64,000 bases of DNA from Chelonoidis abingdonii (Eukaryota; Chordata; Testudines; Testudinidae), in the NCBI RefSeq assembly GCF_003597395.2, contig NC_133777.1, positions 58,043,560 through 58,107,559 on the forward strand. The letters are read 5' to 3'. Positions within the stretch are counted from its first letter, which is position 1, and the number at the start of each line of letters is the position of its first letter. This document shows, one piece after another, positions 11,760-23,198 of the stretch. The position numbers and the translations under genes were made by a program. The notes below the pieces were generated by a model. That model made no database searches, had not been told where the DNA came from, and was given only the letters and a program-made list of their open reading frames with translations.

Positions 11760-14700
11760 AGTGTAACATACATGTTTTAAAATATACACACACATTTTTA
11801 AATAGCTGTTTTACAAATCATCAGCAAGCTGAAGCAGATCATTTGGAAAAATCTCATCAAAACCAGGCATCTAGGTAGGTGGGGCTCAACTCTGTAGTCT
11901 TTACGCAAAACAAATATTCCCATTGAAGTTGAGAGGACTACAAGCATGAGTAGGAACTGCAGCATTCAGAGACTCAGACATGCAGATTTGAAAATCTGGT
12001 GGGATTTTAACTAAGAAACCTAGTAATATGTTATTGGAACCATCAGACAATTGCTGCTACATATGTAACCATCATACATTATTTTTATTTACATGAGTCT
12101 TCTAAAAATACTGTTAGCAAATATTGACTTGAACATTTTAGTTCTCATATGAATTGCTTTGATTCAAGGCTTCATCCTATAAACAAAGAAATTTCCCTTT
12201 GAGAGACTATCTGAAATTTAACTGAGAACAACTCATCTCACGTGCATACCCCTTGCTAAGAACAGCTTAAGATCACAGATGCTGGGTTATTTATTTTTTC
12301 TCAGTTCAAACCTCTAACTCTACATAGAGGATTAGATGGATTTTTTTCTTAACTGTCAATGCAGAAAGCTGAGCAACAAGTGTTGTATTCAGTATAATCT
12401 ATGTTATTATGAAATTGCGTGTATTATAGAAAGCTACTCCAGTTAATTTGGAGATGTGATTACCAAAGCTGTGTGAATTTGAATTAATTGGCCTTCAGGG
12501 TTATCTTTCTAAAAATGCAATTGTTCTTTATTGTTTACATCTGTTAATGTGGGCTTATTTTTCCCCTCTTATTATGGGCAATCTGCTATTTAAAGAGAAT
12601 ATTAAAAAGGTCAATTTTAGCAGAATATCTCAGAGAGAGAGAAGCCAACCATGGGAATGGAAGGTAGTTACCATACAATCCTATCTGATAGACACAAGAA
12701 AAATACATCAAATGCTTGCTTTAAAGAAAGCAGTATCAAATAGAGAGGAGAGAATCCATGTTCCTGTGTGTCTCTTTGATACCAGACATAGCTCGGCTAG
12801 ATCACAATGTATCAGTCAATTCTTACCTTTGTACCAACCTACAACTATAAAACAAGATATGCAACTGAAATCTTAGTGCATAGGTAACAGTGTGCCTGGC
12901 TGTTTGTTAGCAGATGTGGAAACCCTGCTGTTTGGTTCCAGCTATCTCACTGGCAGACATGGTTTGAAAAGTACACCAGAATATAAAGGAGGCCGGATGG
13001 ACTCTCTGGGTAGAGAAATCTAATTCTGGGGTTGAAAATCCCAAGGGAAGAACTCCTAGGCATTGCCAAGTCGGTGAAGATGTCTTAGGCTGTAGCTGAT
13101 TTCCACCCTACAGAGTACATGGAGACTGCTTTGAAGAATGGTGGGAATGCCACCTAATCACAGTGCCTGTGTGTGTATGTGCTTTACAAAAGTTTAACCT
13201 TTTAATGACATTTGCTAGGTCAGAATTTTCCAATTTGGGTGCTAACGGTAGGCATCAAAATCTAAATCAGTGTCCTAATTTTTCAGAGGTGCTGAGATAC
13301 ACCAATTCCCATGAACTTCAGTGTTTTGAATTCATTGACATTTTTATATCAGCAGAAGTGAAGCTGACATTGCCACACACACTGCATCCTCATCCAGCTT
13401 GTCTGTATAGTTCAACAGACATTCTCATGGTGCATTTTTGAGTTCCAAACTGAATTCAGTGAGAATTTGTCATATGTTTGAAGTTGCATGAGATTGCATT
13501 TGGTACCTTGTTTTGGCTGAGCCCTATCCCATGTTTTAAGGAAGGTCAGCAGAAGCCATTTTGTCTTGTGTTCTCGGTGGAAAAAGCTACAGTTTTGCTC
13601 TTTGATAATCAGAAAGAACCTAGATGGTGGTGTACTTGATTTCCTACAACTAAGATCATATTGTTTATTAGAACACCTTACAGTACTAATACCATTTTGT
13701 AAGGATAACTCAGATCTGTTTCTTCTGCCTGTGTCATCATGGCCTAGTGACCTTGCTTTGCAGGTCCCAATCCACAAACTATTTTGCTTAATTCCTTGAC
13801 TTTTATACAGCCAGGGAAGTGGTGGCATCTGCCTGTGTGTGAAATGCTAAGAAGTCTCCTGTTACTAGCATACCATGTTAGGAGGGGAAGAGAAACACAA
13901 GAGTTTGGTATTGAGGCAGAAATTCCTCATAAAAATAAGATGGCCAAGAATAATAGTAACATCTATTGTTTTACAATATCAGGAAAGGAAGGCATTTCTC
14001 CAAAGAATGAAAATTGCCAAAGGGCTGTAGCAATGCAATTATACTGAACAAGGCACCTTCATCCATAAGATATTGACTTTCTTTCTTTCTTTTGGTGGAT
14101 TCGAGTAGGATCATTCAGGCTTTTAAATTAACAGTTAAAGGGCAAACAAAAAATTGATAACATTGCTAACCTTGTTCAATATTCCATTTTACCTCTTATC
14201 TTGGACAGACAGGAGCAAGTGGATATTAGCTAAAGCCCTAACAAATGAGCTATGTTCCTTTATAAGATTTGTTTAACTATACTAGGTGTACTTTGGAGAG
14301 AATCAGCCTGATATTCTTTCCATATTTTGCAAAAACTTTCCAACCCTGAGGCAAACGTGGATAATCTAAAATGATTAAGTCTCATATTGGGCTGTTAGCC
14401 TTCAGTATCTCCTATAAAATCTTATGGCTCACAAATGAGAGCTGAATTGCCTTTATTTATTTTTCTCACTGCTGTGTCATTACATTTGCAGTCTTCTTGC
14501 TAAAAATTTATTGAACAAAAAAAAAGCATAAAACTTGTCAATCTAGAAGATTTGAAATCAGCAGATTACTCACAAGTGGGGTTACTGCTCACAAAATAAG
14601 GATGACTTACAGTTCTTAAGGATAATGTGTGTTCTATGTCAAGTTATAAAACTAATTTTTTTTAATTCTAAATCTTAAGGAACAAATAGACAAGACATCA

Positions 14701-14795
14701 TAGGTCTGATACCTCACTCCATACTCCAGTTTTATAATGATGCTGTATCACATTACAGTAGCTATAACTGTCATTGGTCTCTTGATTTTCTATGG
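11760..14795. other. long unannotated stretch
   Basis: About 3 kb with no recognisable gene, RNA or named repeat. The longest open frame (138 codons on the minus strand, 13412-13828) overlaps open frames on the other strand and shows no domain. I treat it as chance. Confidence 0.4.
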
Positions 14796-14824
14796 AAAAT
14801 AAGGGCCTGATTCTCCAGTGTAAG

Positions 14825-15085
14825 AGGGAGTGTGATCTAGCGGACAGATCACTTGACTGGCACTCAGACCCAGGTTCTCTTTCTCACTCTACCATTAACC
14901 TGCTGTGTGACCATGAAGAAGTCATGTCATTGAACTTCTCTGTGCCCTTGTTTCCCTGCCACACTGTCGTCTCTATTTAGACTGTATATTCTTTGGGGCA
15001 AAGACTGTCTCTTACTGTATGTTTGTACAGTGCCTAGCACAATGGAGCCCTGGCCTCAGTAGGTGCTACCATAATACAAATAATG
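14825..15085 (+). repeat. tRNA-derived SINE
   Basis: The head has a degenerate pol III box A (tgtgatctagcggacagatc) and a box B-like ggttctctttctc. The usual body follows: ctgctgtgtgaccatgaag, gtcattgaacttctctgtgc, then ctttggggcaaagactgtct, gtttgtacagtgcctagcac and gctaccataatacaaataat. This is the polIII SINE architecture known from turtles. The same family lies in reverse at 52975-53262. Confidence 0.8.
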
Positions 15086-15089
15086 TTTT

Positions 15090-16340
15090 ACCAAATTTAC
15101 ACTGGCATAAATTGAAGTCAGTGGTGCAACATAGTGAAGTCAGTGGAGTTATTATTGTTGTAACATAAACCTCTATCAAGAGCCTTAATATTAGGGAAAT
15201 CAAATAAAACTTAGCAATATTTAAGTTCACTGGTTTGTAGTATTATCTGACTGGAAGCCAAGGCAAATGCTTATCCATCAATATTCCTTAATTCCTCATT
15301 TTAATTCATGAGTTAAACTGAGCTGGAAATTTTACAATTAAATGAGAAGCCTCTAGAGTTATTGGCAGATGGCACGTATGGAAGTTGTGTGGAGAAATTA
15401 CTTGCTGACTGTCTTCAGTGAAGACAGGTTGCACAGCATGGGTGTGCCAAGAATAGAAAAACAAGCCATTTTTTATTATAGCTTATTGCATTTCCAGAAT
15501 GAGGGTTGTTACGGATACATTGTTGAAGTGCTTTCTGTACAGTTCTGTGAAGTATGCATCACCATGCAGAAAATATTTTGACTGATCTAATAGACATTCC
15601 CAATTTTGCTAATAGTATATGCTGGTTTTGCTGATTTTATGTTTACCACTTTCACAATTTAAGTAAACTGAGCTGCTGGGATTAATAAGGGTTCTGCTCA
15701 TATTACTAGCTCCCATGCCCATGTACAGTGGCAGCTAATGGCAGAACTTCTTAGAGTGAGATAGGCCTGTGGTCTCTGACAAACTAATAATTCTGCCATT
15801 TTGTAATTCTGATGTGCTCCAGATGATGATTTAGCTATTTTATGGGAATCTCCTGTTGAAAGCCCACAAGTGATAGAAACTTCATTAACGAGAACTTTCA
15901 ATAAGACTTTGCCTAATTAACCAGCCAAAACTGCATCTGACATAGGTGTGGACACTATATGTATGATTTATATTTGAAAATTAATACAGTTCAGATCTGG
16001 ATTAGGGATGCTATTTCCCAAGAGATTAGGATAAACGTCTTTCTTGGCATCTCCAGTAGGGTTGACAAATGGTTTGTATTAAACCTCAACCTACTTAAAT
16101 ATCATACATTTGAGTGATCCATCTACAGTCTACATTTTCAGCGGGCGGTCTTAGCTACACCCACAAAATTTGTATGCACACACTGTAATGTGCTTGACTC
16201 ACGGGCTGATTAAAAGGTGGTATAGCAATGTAGAAACAAGCAAAATATCCTTCTGGCATATGGAAGTAGGGTAGAAGTGTAATTTCATACTTGTGCATAG
16301 TTCATTGGTAGTGTAACTGATCTGTTATCTCAGTATGGGA
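15090..16340. other. unannotated AT-rich DNA
   Basis: No gene recognised. At 15105-15160 there is gaagtcagtgg twice, a trace of the CATTGAAGTCAATGG-type repeat. Confidence 0.4.
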
Positions 16341-16366
16341 TGGAAAGAAAGAAAGAAAGAAAGAAG
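16341..16366 (+). repeat. (GAAA)n microsatellite
   Basis: Six consecutive GAAA units, with minor edges, inside unannotated DNA. Confidence 0.9.
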
Positions 16367-16453
16367 TTGCACAGTGGAAAAGAAACGTGACATACACAAA
16401 TAGAGTAAATTGAAACTAGGTCCCTATTGAACTAAATGACCTATACAAACATT

Positions 16454-16569
16454 GGCTCTGATCCTACGTGTGCTGGATGTTATGCATGTGAGTAATGTCA
16501 TTGCTTTCCATGGTACTGGTCAAGTGCTTAAAAGTTAAGCACATATTAAAATTTTTGCAGATCAGGGCC
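16454..16569. mobile_element. short TIR repeat (GGCTCTGATCC...AGATCAGGGCC)
   Basis: The ends ggctctgatcc and agatcagggcc are inverted repeats with one mismatch. The interior contains aagtgcttaaaagttaagca. It belongs to a recurrent reptile repeat group, with relatives at 37592-37662 and 54462-54557. Non-coding. Confidence 0.5.
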
Positions 16570-16728
16570 ATAGAAGAGGAGGACAGCACCTGTCCTAGGC
16601 AAGAGGCAACTATCGGTATAACAAATTGTAGGATGAAGGAGGGAGGAGAGAAACTCCATGGAGAACGTATGTTAATATAATCCCACTTTGTGCTCAATTA
16701 CATTATCTTGAGTCTTTTTCTTATATGC

Positions 16729-16752
16729 ATGTGTGTGTGTTTGTGTATGTAT
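16729..16752 (+). repeat. (TG)n microsatellite
   Basis: An interrupted TG tract, atgtgtgtgtgtttgtgtat. Confidence 0.8.
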
Positions 16753-16754
16753 TT

Positions 16755-18060
16755 TAAAAAGTATTGCTCACAGAGAAGTACAGGTTTAAATAGACCCTTT
16801 CTGATAAACAGAAATTAATACATAAACATTTGCCCTACAGCATCTTACTTTGCTCTTGGATTCAATGCTTCCCCATTATTAAGTATGAAATATTAAATAT
16901 AAAGAGCTGTAATGAAAGCAGTTGCGAAATGTAAAAGCTCAGGCACTCAATGGTCAGAATATTCCAGAAGTTCAGGTTGCTGTGACAACATTAACTCAAC
17001 CACACCGCATTTCCTGAACATTTATAAGCTGCATTAATAACTGACAGTAGTACATTAAGGGTGACATTTTAAGAAGGGACAGGAATAGAAAATGTTACTG
17101 TGTATGTGAACTTTTGGAGTTGTGGTGATTAAAAAGGCTGGGGAATGTAGTTAAGATACTCAGAAACTTGTTTATGGGACCCATATAGTAACACCAACAA
17201 ACTTTTTTAAGCCAATGGGGCAAATTTGGCCCTTGGATACAGGTTTGCACAATTCTAATTGATTTAGGTCCTATATTTAAGGAGTAAATTTGCCTACTGG
17301 CCTTCTAGTTGATCAATAAATATTACAGATACATCACAGATCAAACTTAGTCTGTGTACAGTATCTCTGGAATTCTCAGTGTCCATTAGTATAACATTTC
17401 CTCCAAGGATGTTGTCTTGAATCACACAACATGTTGCCCTTGGAGCAGTCTGACATTTTAAAACTGAGGTCTCCCTTGGATCTGACACGTCTTATTTAGT
17501 TTTAACCTTCGACAGCATTGATTTGGCAAACCAAAGAAATAAAATGATGGAAAAATCCTACACTACTTAAGAGAAATGTCTCACTTCAATGACTGCTGAG
17601 CTGCACCTACCCACCTCTCAGTTACTTAAGATGACTAGAATACAGTGCACCTTTTCATTATTAACTCTTTTACTGTAATGCTATACTATACTTAATTTTT
17701 CTCTCTATAAGGCTATGTCTTCTGATGCCAGCTGTCTTTTTAAAAGTAGAAGTAATTACAGTATATAAAATCTTCAAGCTGATAAATTTGAATGTCTATT
17801 GATAACTGACTAGGGTAGAGGCACAGAATCAGCTGTATGTTTCTTGCAAAGACCAGGAATGATCTAACTGAACAGGATTTGTGTGCTGGTTTTTCCTAAC
17901 ACAGCATTAATCTGAAGGTGTTCGTTCACAGCCTTGGATATTATATAGAACAGAAAAGTAATAAGTAATGTTGCCCTTTGGCTGAGCTGTGGTCAATTTC
18001 AGGACCTACCAGCAGGTCACTTTCTGTTGCTGGAGGGAAACCATTTTCATGGAGTCATAT
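16755..18060. other. unannotated AT-rich DNA
   Basis: No recognisable gene or repeat. Confidence 0.4.
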
Positions 18061-18074
18061 GTGGTGTAATCAAG

Positions 18075-18735
18075 ACCGGCCCACAACATTTTGGCACCTG
18101 AGGCAGGGAGCTCAAATGATGCCCCCTCACTTGGGCCAAAACTTTGAAAGGTCTCAATTCTGCCTTCTTCCTGTTCTACTTCTCTCGTGGTACTGCTCTG
18201 CTACCTACCCCAATAAAGGAGAACTAACATCTTAAAATGCTTTGTTCAAAACTTTTAAGTAACACTTAACTTTCAAACGCCTGAACAGCAAATGTAATTT
18301 TTCTTGTCGGCATAGTAAACACTGGCATTTTTATCTGTTTGAATAATCAAAGTGGTGCATTCCGTGCCGCCTTGGTTGCATCGATTTGAACTGCTTCCTG
18401 CTGAAGGTCCACAGTCTGGGCCAGCTCATGCTCTATCGAGATGGTTGCAAGGCTAACCAGCTCTCCTGAGTCATTGTGGAGCATAGATGTGGTTTTTATT
18501 AACTTCCGCTTTGAGAAGCTGCGTTCTCTGCTGACAACTGTTACAGGAGGTGTTAGAAGTATGCACAGTGCAACAAAAGCATTTGGAAAGAGGGTCATCT
18601 GTGCACAAATATTCCAGAACAGTCTTTGGAGTTGATCCTACTGAAAAGTATCTTGAAAGGGCCTTCAGTTCATCACCTAAATCACTCGCATCAATATCAC
18701 GCATGTCATCATGTGTTAACACTGTCTGTAGTGCC
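18075..18735 (-). pseudogene. hAT transposase, C-terminal remnant (ZMYM1-like)
   Basis: On the minus strand two overlapping frames give the end of a hAT transposase. The upstream one (18722 to about 18560) reads DLGDELKALSRYFS. The downstream one (18598-18347) contains VALCILLTPPVTVVSRERSF then SKRKLIKT and LVSLATISIEHELA. This is the hAT dimerisation domain (hATC): the P-V-T-V-x-S-x-E-R-S-F-S-K-L-K signature followed by the LxxLAxxSIE helix. A frameshift near 18550-18590 separates the two parts. The 3' side runs into a cctgaggcagggagctcaaa motif near 18097, likely the transposon's 3' terminal region. The N-terminal BED/TTF and catalytic parts are absent, so it is a dead fragment. A similar family is represented by its N-terminal part at 35404-36857. 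Confidence 0.75.
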
Positions 18736-18744
18736 CTGCATTGC

Positions 18745-19500
18745 TGGGGTAGGTCTTTGTTTCCTATCTTTTAATCAATTACTGATCTAGGCAAGGACCT
18801 TCCCGCTTAAGTTATGTCTGCTTACTTTGCATAACAGCTTTTGGTGAGGGACCTTGTCAAAGGCTTTCTGAAAGTCCCTCTCCATTATATCCATTGTATC
18901 ACCCTTGTCCCCATGCTTGCGGATAACATTAAAGAATTCTAATAGTTTGGTGAGGGATGATTTCCCTTTACAAAAGTTGCATTGACTCTTTCCCAACATA
19001 TGGTGTTCATCTATGCATCTGATAATTCTATTCTTTCCTATAGTTCCAACCAGTTTACCAGGTACTGAGGTCAGGGTAACTGGCCTGTAATTGCCAGGGT
19101 GACCTCTGAAGCCTTTTTAAAAAAATCAGCATCACATTAGCTACATCCTTCAGTTATCTAGTACAGCGGCTGATTTTAAGCGATTGGTTACATACCACAG
19201 TTAGCAGTTCTGCAATTTCATATTTGGGTTCCTTCAAAAGTCTTGGGTGAATACCATCTGGTCCTGGTAAGTCATTATTGCTTTATTTATTTGTTCCAAA
19301 AACTCCTCTATTGACATCTTAGCCTGGGACAGTTCCTCAGATTTGTCACCTAAAAAGAATGGCTCAGGTGTGGGAATCTCTCTCTCATTTTCTGCAGTGA
19401 AGACCAATATAAAGATTTCATGTAGCTTCTCCACAATGGCCTCATCTTCCTAGAGTGCACCTTTGGTGCCTCAACATTCCAATGGCCCCACTGATTGACA
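18745..19500 (-). pseudogene. CR1-type LINE reverse transcriptase fragment
   Basis: Read on the minus strand, 19434-19234 corresponds to the linker before the RT domain. 18999-18787 follows with CNFCKGKSSLTKLLEFFNVI and then DFQKAFDKVPHQKLL. These match two conserved RT blocks of CR1-like LINEs: the GF-x-KG-x-SCLTNL block and the first catalytic block (LDFxKAFDxVPH). In this copy the residue normally Asp in YLDFQKAF is still Asp (RDFQKAF). The later YADD block is absent. Frames are broken between the two pieces, with stops and small indels. It directly abuts the hAT remnant at 18735 and shows no intact 3' end. Non-functional. Confidence 0.8.
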
Positions 19501-19789
19501 GGTTTCTGATGTACTTAAAAAAATGATGTTAGTTTTTGATAGCCTGCTGGGCAGCTGCTGCACAGGGAACTTAGGGGAACGGGAAGCTGAGAAGGGGGCA
19601 GCTGGTCCATCCTGGTTCTAAGCCCCCATCAGCTAGCTCCAACGGGTTGCTTTTCCTGCAAGCAGTGGACAAAGCAGGAGGCTGCCAAACAAAGTAAGAA
19701 GGGAGCATTGCACAACTTTAAATGAGCATGTTCCCTAATTAATCAGCAGTGTAACAACGAAACAACATTAACCAGGAGGACTTTAAGTG

Positions 19790-20225
19790 AGAAGTTACTA
19801 TATTAACAGAACTGCCGTATGTAAGACACGAGAGGTCACTTTTCTACTCTATTCAGCACTAGTGAGGCATCAGCTGGAGTACTGTGTCCAGTTCTGGGCA
19901 TTACATTTTAAGAAAGAGCTAGACAAATTAGAGTCCAGAGAAGAGCAACAAAAGTGATAAAAGGTTTAGAAAACCTGATTTGTGAGAGGGAGTTTTAAAA
20001 ATTGGGCATATTTAGTCTAGAGAAAAGAAGACTGAGGTCAGACCTGATAAGTCTTCAAGTATGTTATGAGCTGTTATGAAAAGGATGAGAATAGTTTTTG
20101 ATCTGTGTCCACTGAAGGTAGGACATGAAGTAATCAGTTTGATCTGCAGCAAGGGGGATTTAGATTAGACAAACTTTCTAATTATAATGATAGTTAAGCT
20201 AAGAATAGACTTCTATTGGAAGCCA
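19790..20225 (+). repeat. CR1 LINE 3' segment, diverged
   Basis: The string reads actactgtgtccagttctggg, agagtccagagaagagcaac, aaagaagactgaggtcagac and ggggatttagattagacaaa. This is the 3' third of a CR1 element after the RT domain (cf. gtgtccagttttgggcccca at 51177). It is strongly diverged and lacks the terminal ATTCTATGATT repeats. Confidence 0.65.
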
Positions 20226-21180
20226 TTAGTATCATTAAAAGAGAACCACTTTCAAAATTATTTCTTGGAAATCGTTTGAAATAAATTATAACAATTTTCT
20301 ATGGTTGAAAATGAAATTTTCCTGGAATTGCTAATTCCTGGAAGCATGCTTCTGTGGTGCTCAACATATGCTGTATTACCCCAGCTTTTGGAAAAGATTT
20401 TCAAACTGTTAAGAACTAGCATTGCCATTCTTGTTCGGAAGACACTGTTAATTGATATCATTAAATTTTTAACTAGATTGTGCAGCAACTTGAAAGCAGT
20501 ATGGAAAAGATTGCTTGTCTTTCTGCAGAAAATCACAATTGATTAACATTGATGAACGATAAGAGGAAATGTGTCAAATTAAGTGTGTGTTTGATGTAAT
20601 TATTTAATTTAATTCATTTTACCTGAATAGATAGGCAGTTGTTTCTTCAGACAAGGACGGCTAGTTTGTGCCGTCACTGTTTCACTGATTTTAGTTCAAC
20701 ACATCAGTATGGTTTTGCTGAAACACACAAAACTTGCTCATTTGTCTTGACAAGACTGAAATTGTGCCAGTTTTCTCCCTCATTCCCTCCAGTGCATCAG
20801 CTAGTGGCAATGCTGCTCTTTTATCATTTAATAAATCCTACCTTGTTTTCCTCAAGGCTCAAAGAGCATGGACTGCGCTACGCTTGCAAGCCTTGGCTCT
20901 ATTTATTGGAACAAATATACGTACAGAGTGCTCAAGGATTGCTAACTGTCTTTCAGATATAGCTTGTCCATCTGACCCTGAAAATACAGTGCTATGGCTT
21001 AAAATTCTGATGTTGTTCCCTGTATATTAGAGGGAATAAAGGTGAATAATCTTGCATTTTAGACCTTGGTACCCTACTGTATTACAGTGTACTTTCAGGG
21101 AAACTGTAAAACTTTAAAAATGCCACTACGTACTTCAATATCTGCTACCCTTTTTGAATTTAAGAGCAAATAATTCAATC
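20226..21180. other. unannotated stretch with overlapping open frames
   Basis: Open frames up to 107 codons exist on both strands (20258-20546 and 20639-21030). None shows a motif I can place. The plus-strand frames at 20639-20962 and 20734-21030 are Leu/Ser-rich and overlap each other, the usual look of chance frames. An aataaa lies at 21037. Confidence 0.35.
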
Positions 21181-21359
21181 CTACTTTCACTGAGGTCAAT
21201 ATGCCCTGTAGGGTTACCACCTTCGAAGTGCAGGGTGGTGGGAAGGAAACAGGCACACATCCCCCCCACGAGGCAAGCCTACTGTGGCGGGTTCCCTCCA
21301 GGGTGCCACCTGGAACTGGAGTACCAGTTGTGATGTGATTACAGAGCCATTGGCCAGGT

Positions 21360-22180
21360 CAGACTGGTCAGCCTCACCTCAGTCCCTGAAAAAATCATGG
21401 AGGAGGTCTTCAAGAAAACCATTTTGAAGCACTTGGAGAGGAAAGTGATCAGGAACAGTCAACTTGGATTCACCAAGGGCAAGTCATGCCTGACCAACCT
21501 GATTGCCTTCTATGATGAGATTACTGGCTCTGTGGATATGGGGAAAGCAGTTGATGTGATATATCTTGACTTTAGCAAAGCTTTTGATATGGTCTCCCAC
21601 TGTATTCTTGCCAGCAAGTTAAAAAAGTATGGATAGGATGAATGGACTGTAAGGTGGATAGAAAACTGGCTAAATTGTCGGGCTCAACGGGTAGTGATCA
21701 ACAGCTCGATGGCTAGTTGGGAGCCAGTATTAAGCAAAGTGACCCAGGGGTCAGTCCTGGGGCCGGTTTTGTTCAATATCTTTATTAATGATTTGGATGA
21801 TGGGATGGATTGCACCCTCAGCAAGTTGGAGGATTGGGCTAAAAGAAATCTGATGAGGTTCAACAAGGACAAGTGCAGAATCCTGCACTTAGGAGGGAAG
21901 AATCCCATGCACTGCCACAGGCTGGGGAATGACTGCCTAAGCAGCAGTTCTGCAAAAAAGGACCGGGGGATTACAGTGAACAAGAAGCTGGATATGAGTC
22001 AGCAGTGTGCCCTTGTTGCCAAGAAGGCTAATGGCATATTGGGCTGCATTAGTAGGAGCACTGCTAGCAGATTGAGGGAAGTGATTATTCCCCTCTATGC
22101 GGCACTGGTGAGGCCACATCCATTGTTAAACATCCAGTTTTGGGGCCCCCACTACAGAAAGGTCCAGATTCCCTCTTGAC
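21360..22180 (+). pseudogene. CR1 LINE reverse transcriptase with internal deletion
   Basis: A CR1 pol fragment. The frame 21397-21636 carries [20 protein letters not shown] and [17 protein letters not shown]. After a stop at 21634-21636 the same strand continues at 21694-22179 with [20 protein letters not shown], then MDCTLSK joined directly to LEDWAKRNLMRFN, and CRILHLGGKNPMH. The first catalytic Asp (YLDFSKAF) and the GSVLGP(V)LFNIFINDL block are present. The FADD catalytic block normally between CTLSK and LEDWAK is missing, as shown by the CR1 copy at 49620, which still has it. The element is 5'-truncated, starting about 21360 at ggtcagcctcacctcagtcc, and the 3' end stops about 22180 before the usual tail. 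It is dead; the encoded enzyme made target-primed cDNA in the nucleus. Confidence 0.9.
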
Positions 22181-22700
22181 CCTCAAAGTATTTTCCTTGA
22201 AGGGGCTGCGAAGGAATTTTTTCCCCTCTTCCAGATTGGCCGAGGTTGGGGGGTGTGGGGGGGCATATTTCACCTTCCCCACAGTTGGTCTGGGACCCAC
22301 TGGGGTACAGTAGAGGGGTTAGGTTGCAATGTTGCAACTTAACATGTAACTTGTGGCGAATGTCCACTGCAGGCACTCCGCATGGAAGGGATACAGTTAT
22401 TGGATAACATGAATGGAAAAGGATTTGAAGGAAAATATCTTTTTTTGGGGCTTCTACGTCTTGTACAGTGGGAAGCCTTACCCACCCCTCCTTTTTCGGT
22501 CCTTTTAAAGAGCTGAGGAAGGAGGTTTGTGGTTCCTATTTCTGGAACAGCAGGAAACTGACCCCACCCCCTTCTTGCTTCACTGTACAATTTTTTTGTC
22601 AGGTACTCCTAGATGTTTTATGTAAGTAAAGTTGCAGCCTAATTAAACCACATCCATTGCTCCGTGTCTTCCAGTATGGGCAGACAATGTAAGTTGTGCT
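22181..22700. repeat. unassigned repeat-like block
   Basis: G/C-runs such as gaggttggggggtgtggggg (22240-22260) and the phrases gaaggaattttttcccctct and ccagattggccgagg resemble the 3' flank of a turtle LINE family. I could not fix its boundaries or class. Confidence 0.3.
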
Positions 22701-23190
22701 CTGTTAAGCCAGTAAACTGAGAGACCCCTGATGAAGTGTTCATTAATATGCTAATAGAAACTTCTCCAAGCAGGATGTGTTTTCATATACACAAAGTGGG
22801 ATGAAGACCCTTTGAAAAGCTCTGAGTTATTCGAGTTAAATTTTCTAAGCTGCTTAATCAGGTTTATGCACTAGATTGTGTATCCAATTTACAGGATTCA
22901 ACCCTTTAAATAGGATGAAAAGGTTCTTTTGAACTGGGTGAAATCTGTGAAATAAGAAGTGTGCATCCCTGCAAATTATAAGAAAATTAAAGTGCTTTGG
23001 AGTTGAAGGGACACAGAACCTGAATACACAGTAACTGAAATACAATTGTACTTGTGTGTTGATGTGTAGACTAAGGGATCAAGTAAGGCAGACTTTTGAA
23101 ACCTGGATTCACAAAGGCCACGCAAGGCTGTGACAGGTGGGGAGCAGTGGAATTTAACATACCCATTGAGTGCAGAGTGGAAAGAGATGA

Positions 23191-23198
23191 TTGTAGAC
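23191..23198 (+). repeat. 8-bp target-site duplication, left
   Basis: ttgtagac directly before the CAGTGGTTCCC terminus. It pairs with tggtagac at 24469-24476 (7 of 8 bases). Eight-base duplications are diagnostic of hAT insertion. Confidence 0.75.

Noticed and set aside
13412..13828. 138-codon minus-strand open frame
   Set aside because: Overlapping frames on both strands and no motif; treated as chance.
20258..21030. Cluster of overlapping frames on both strands
   Set aside because: Considered as a possible transposase remnant, but no signature residues could be identified.
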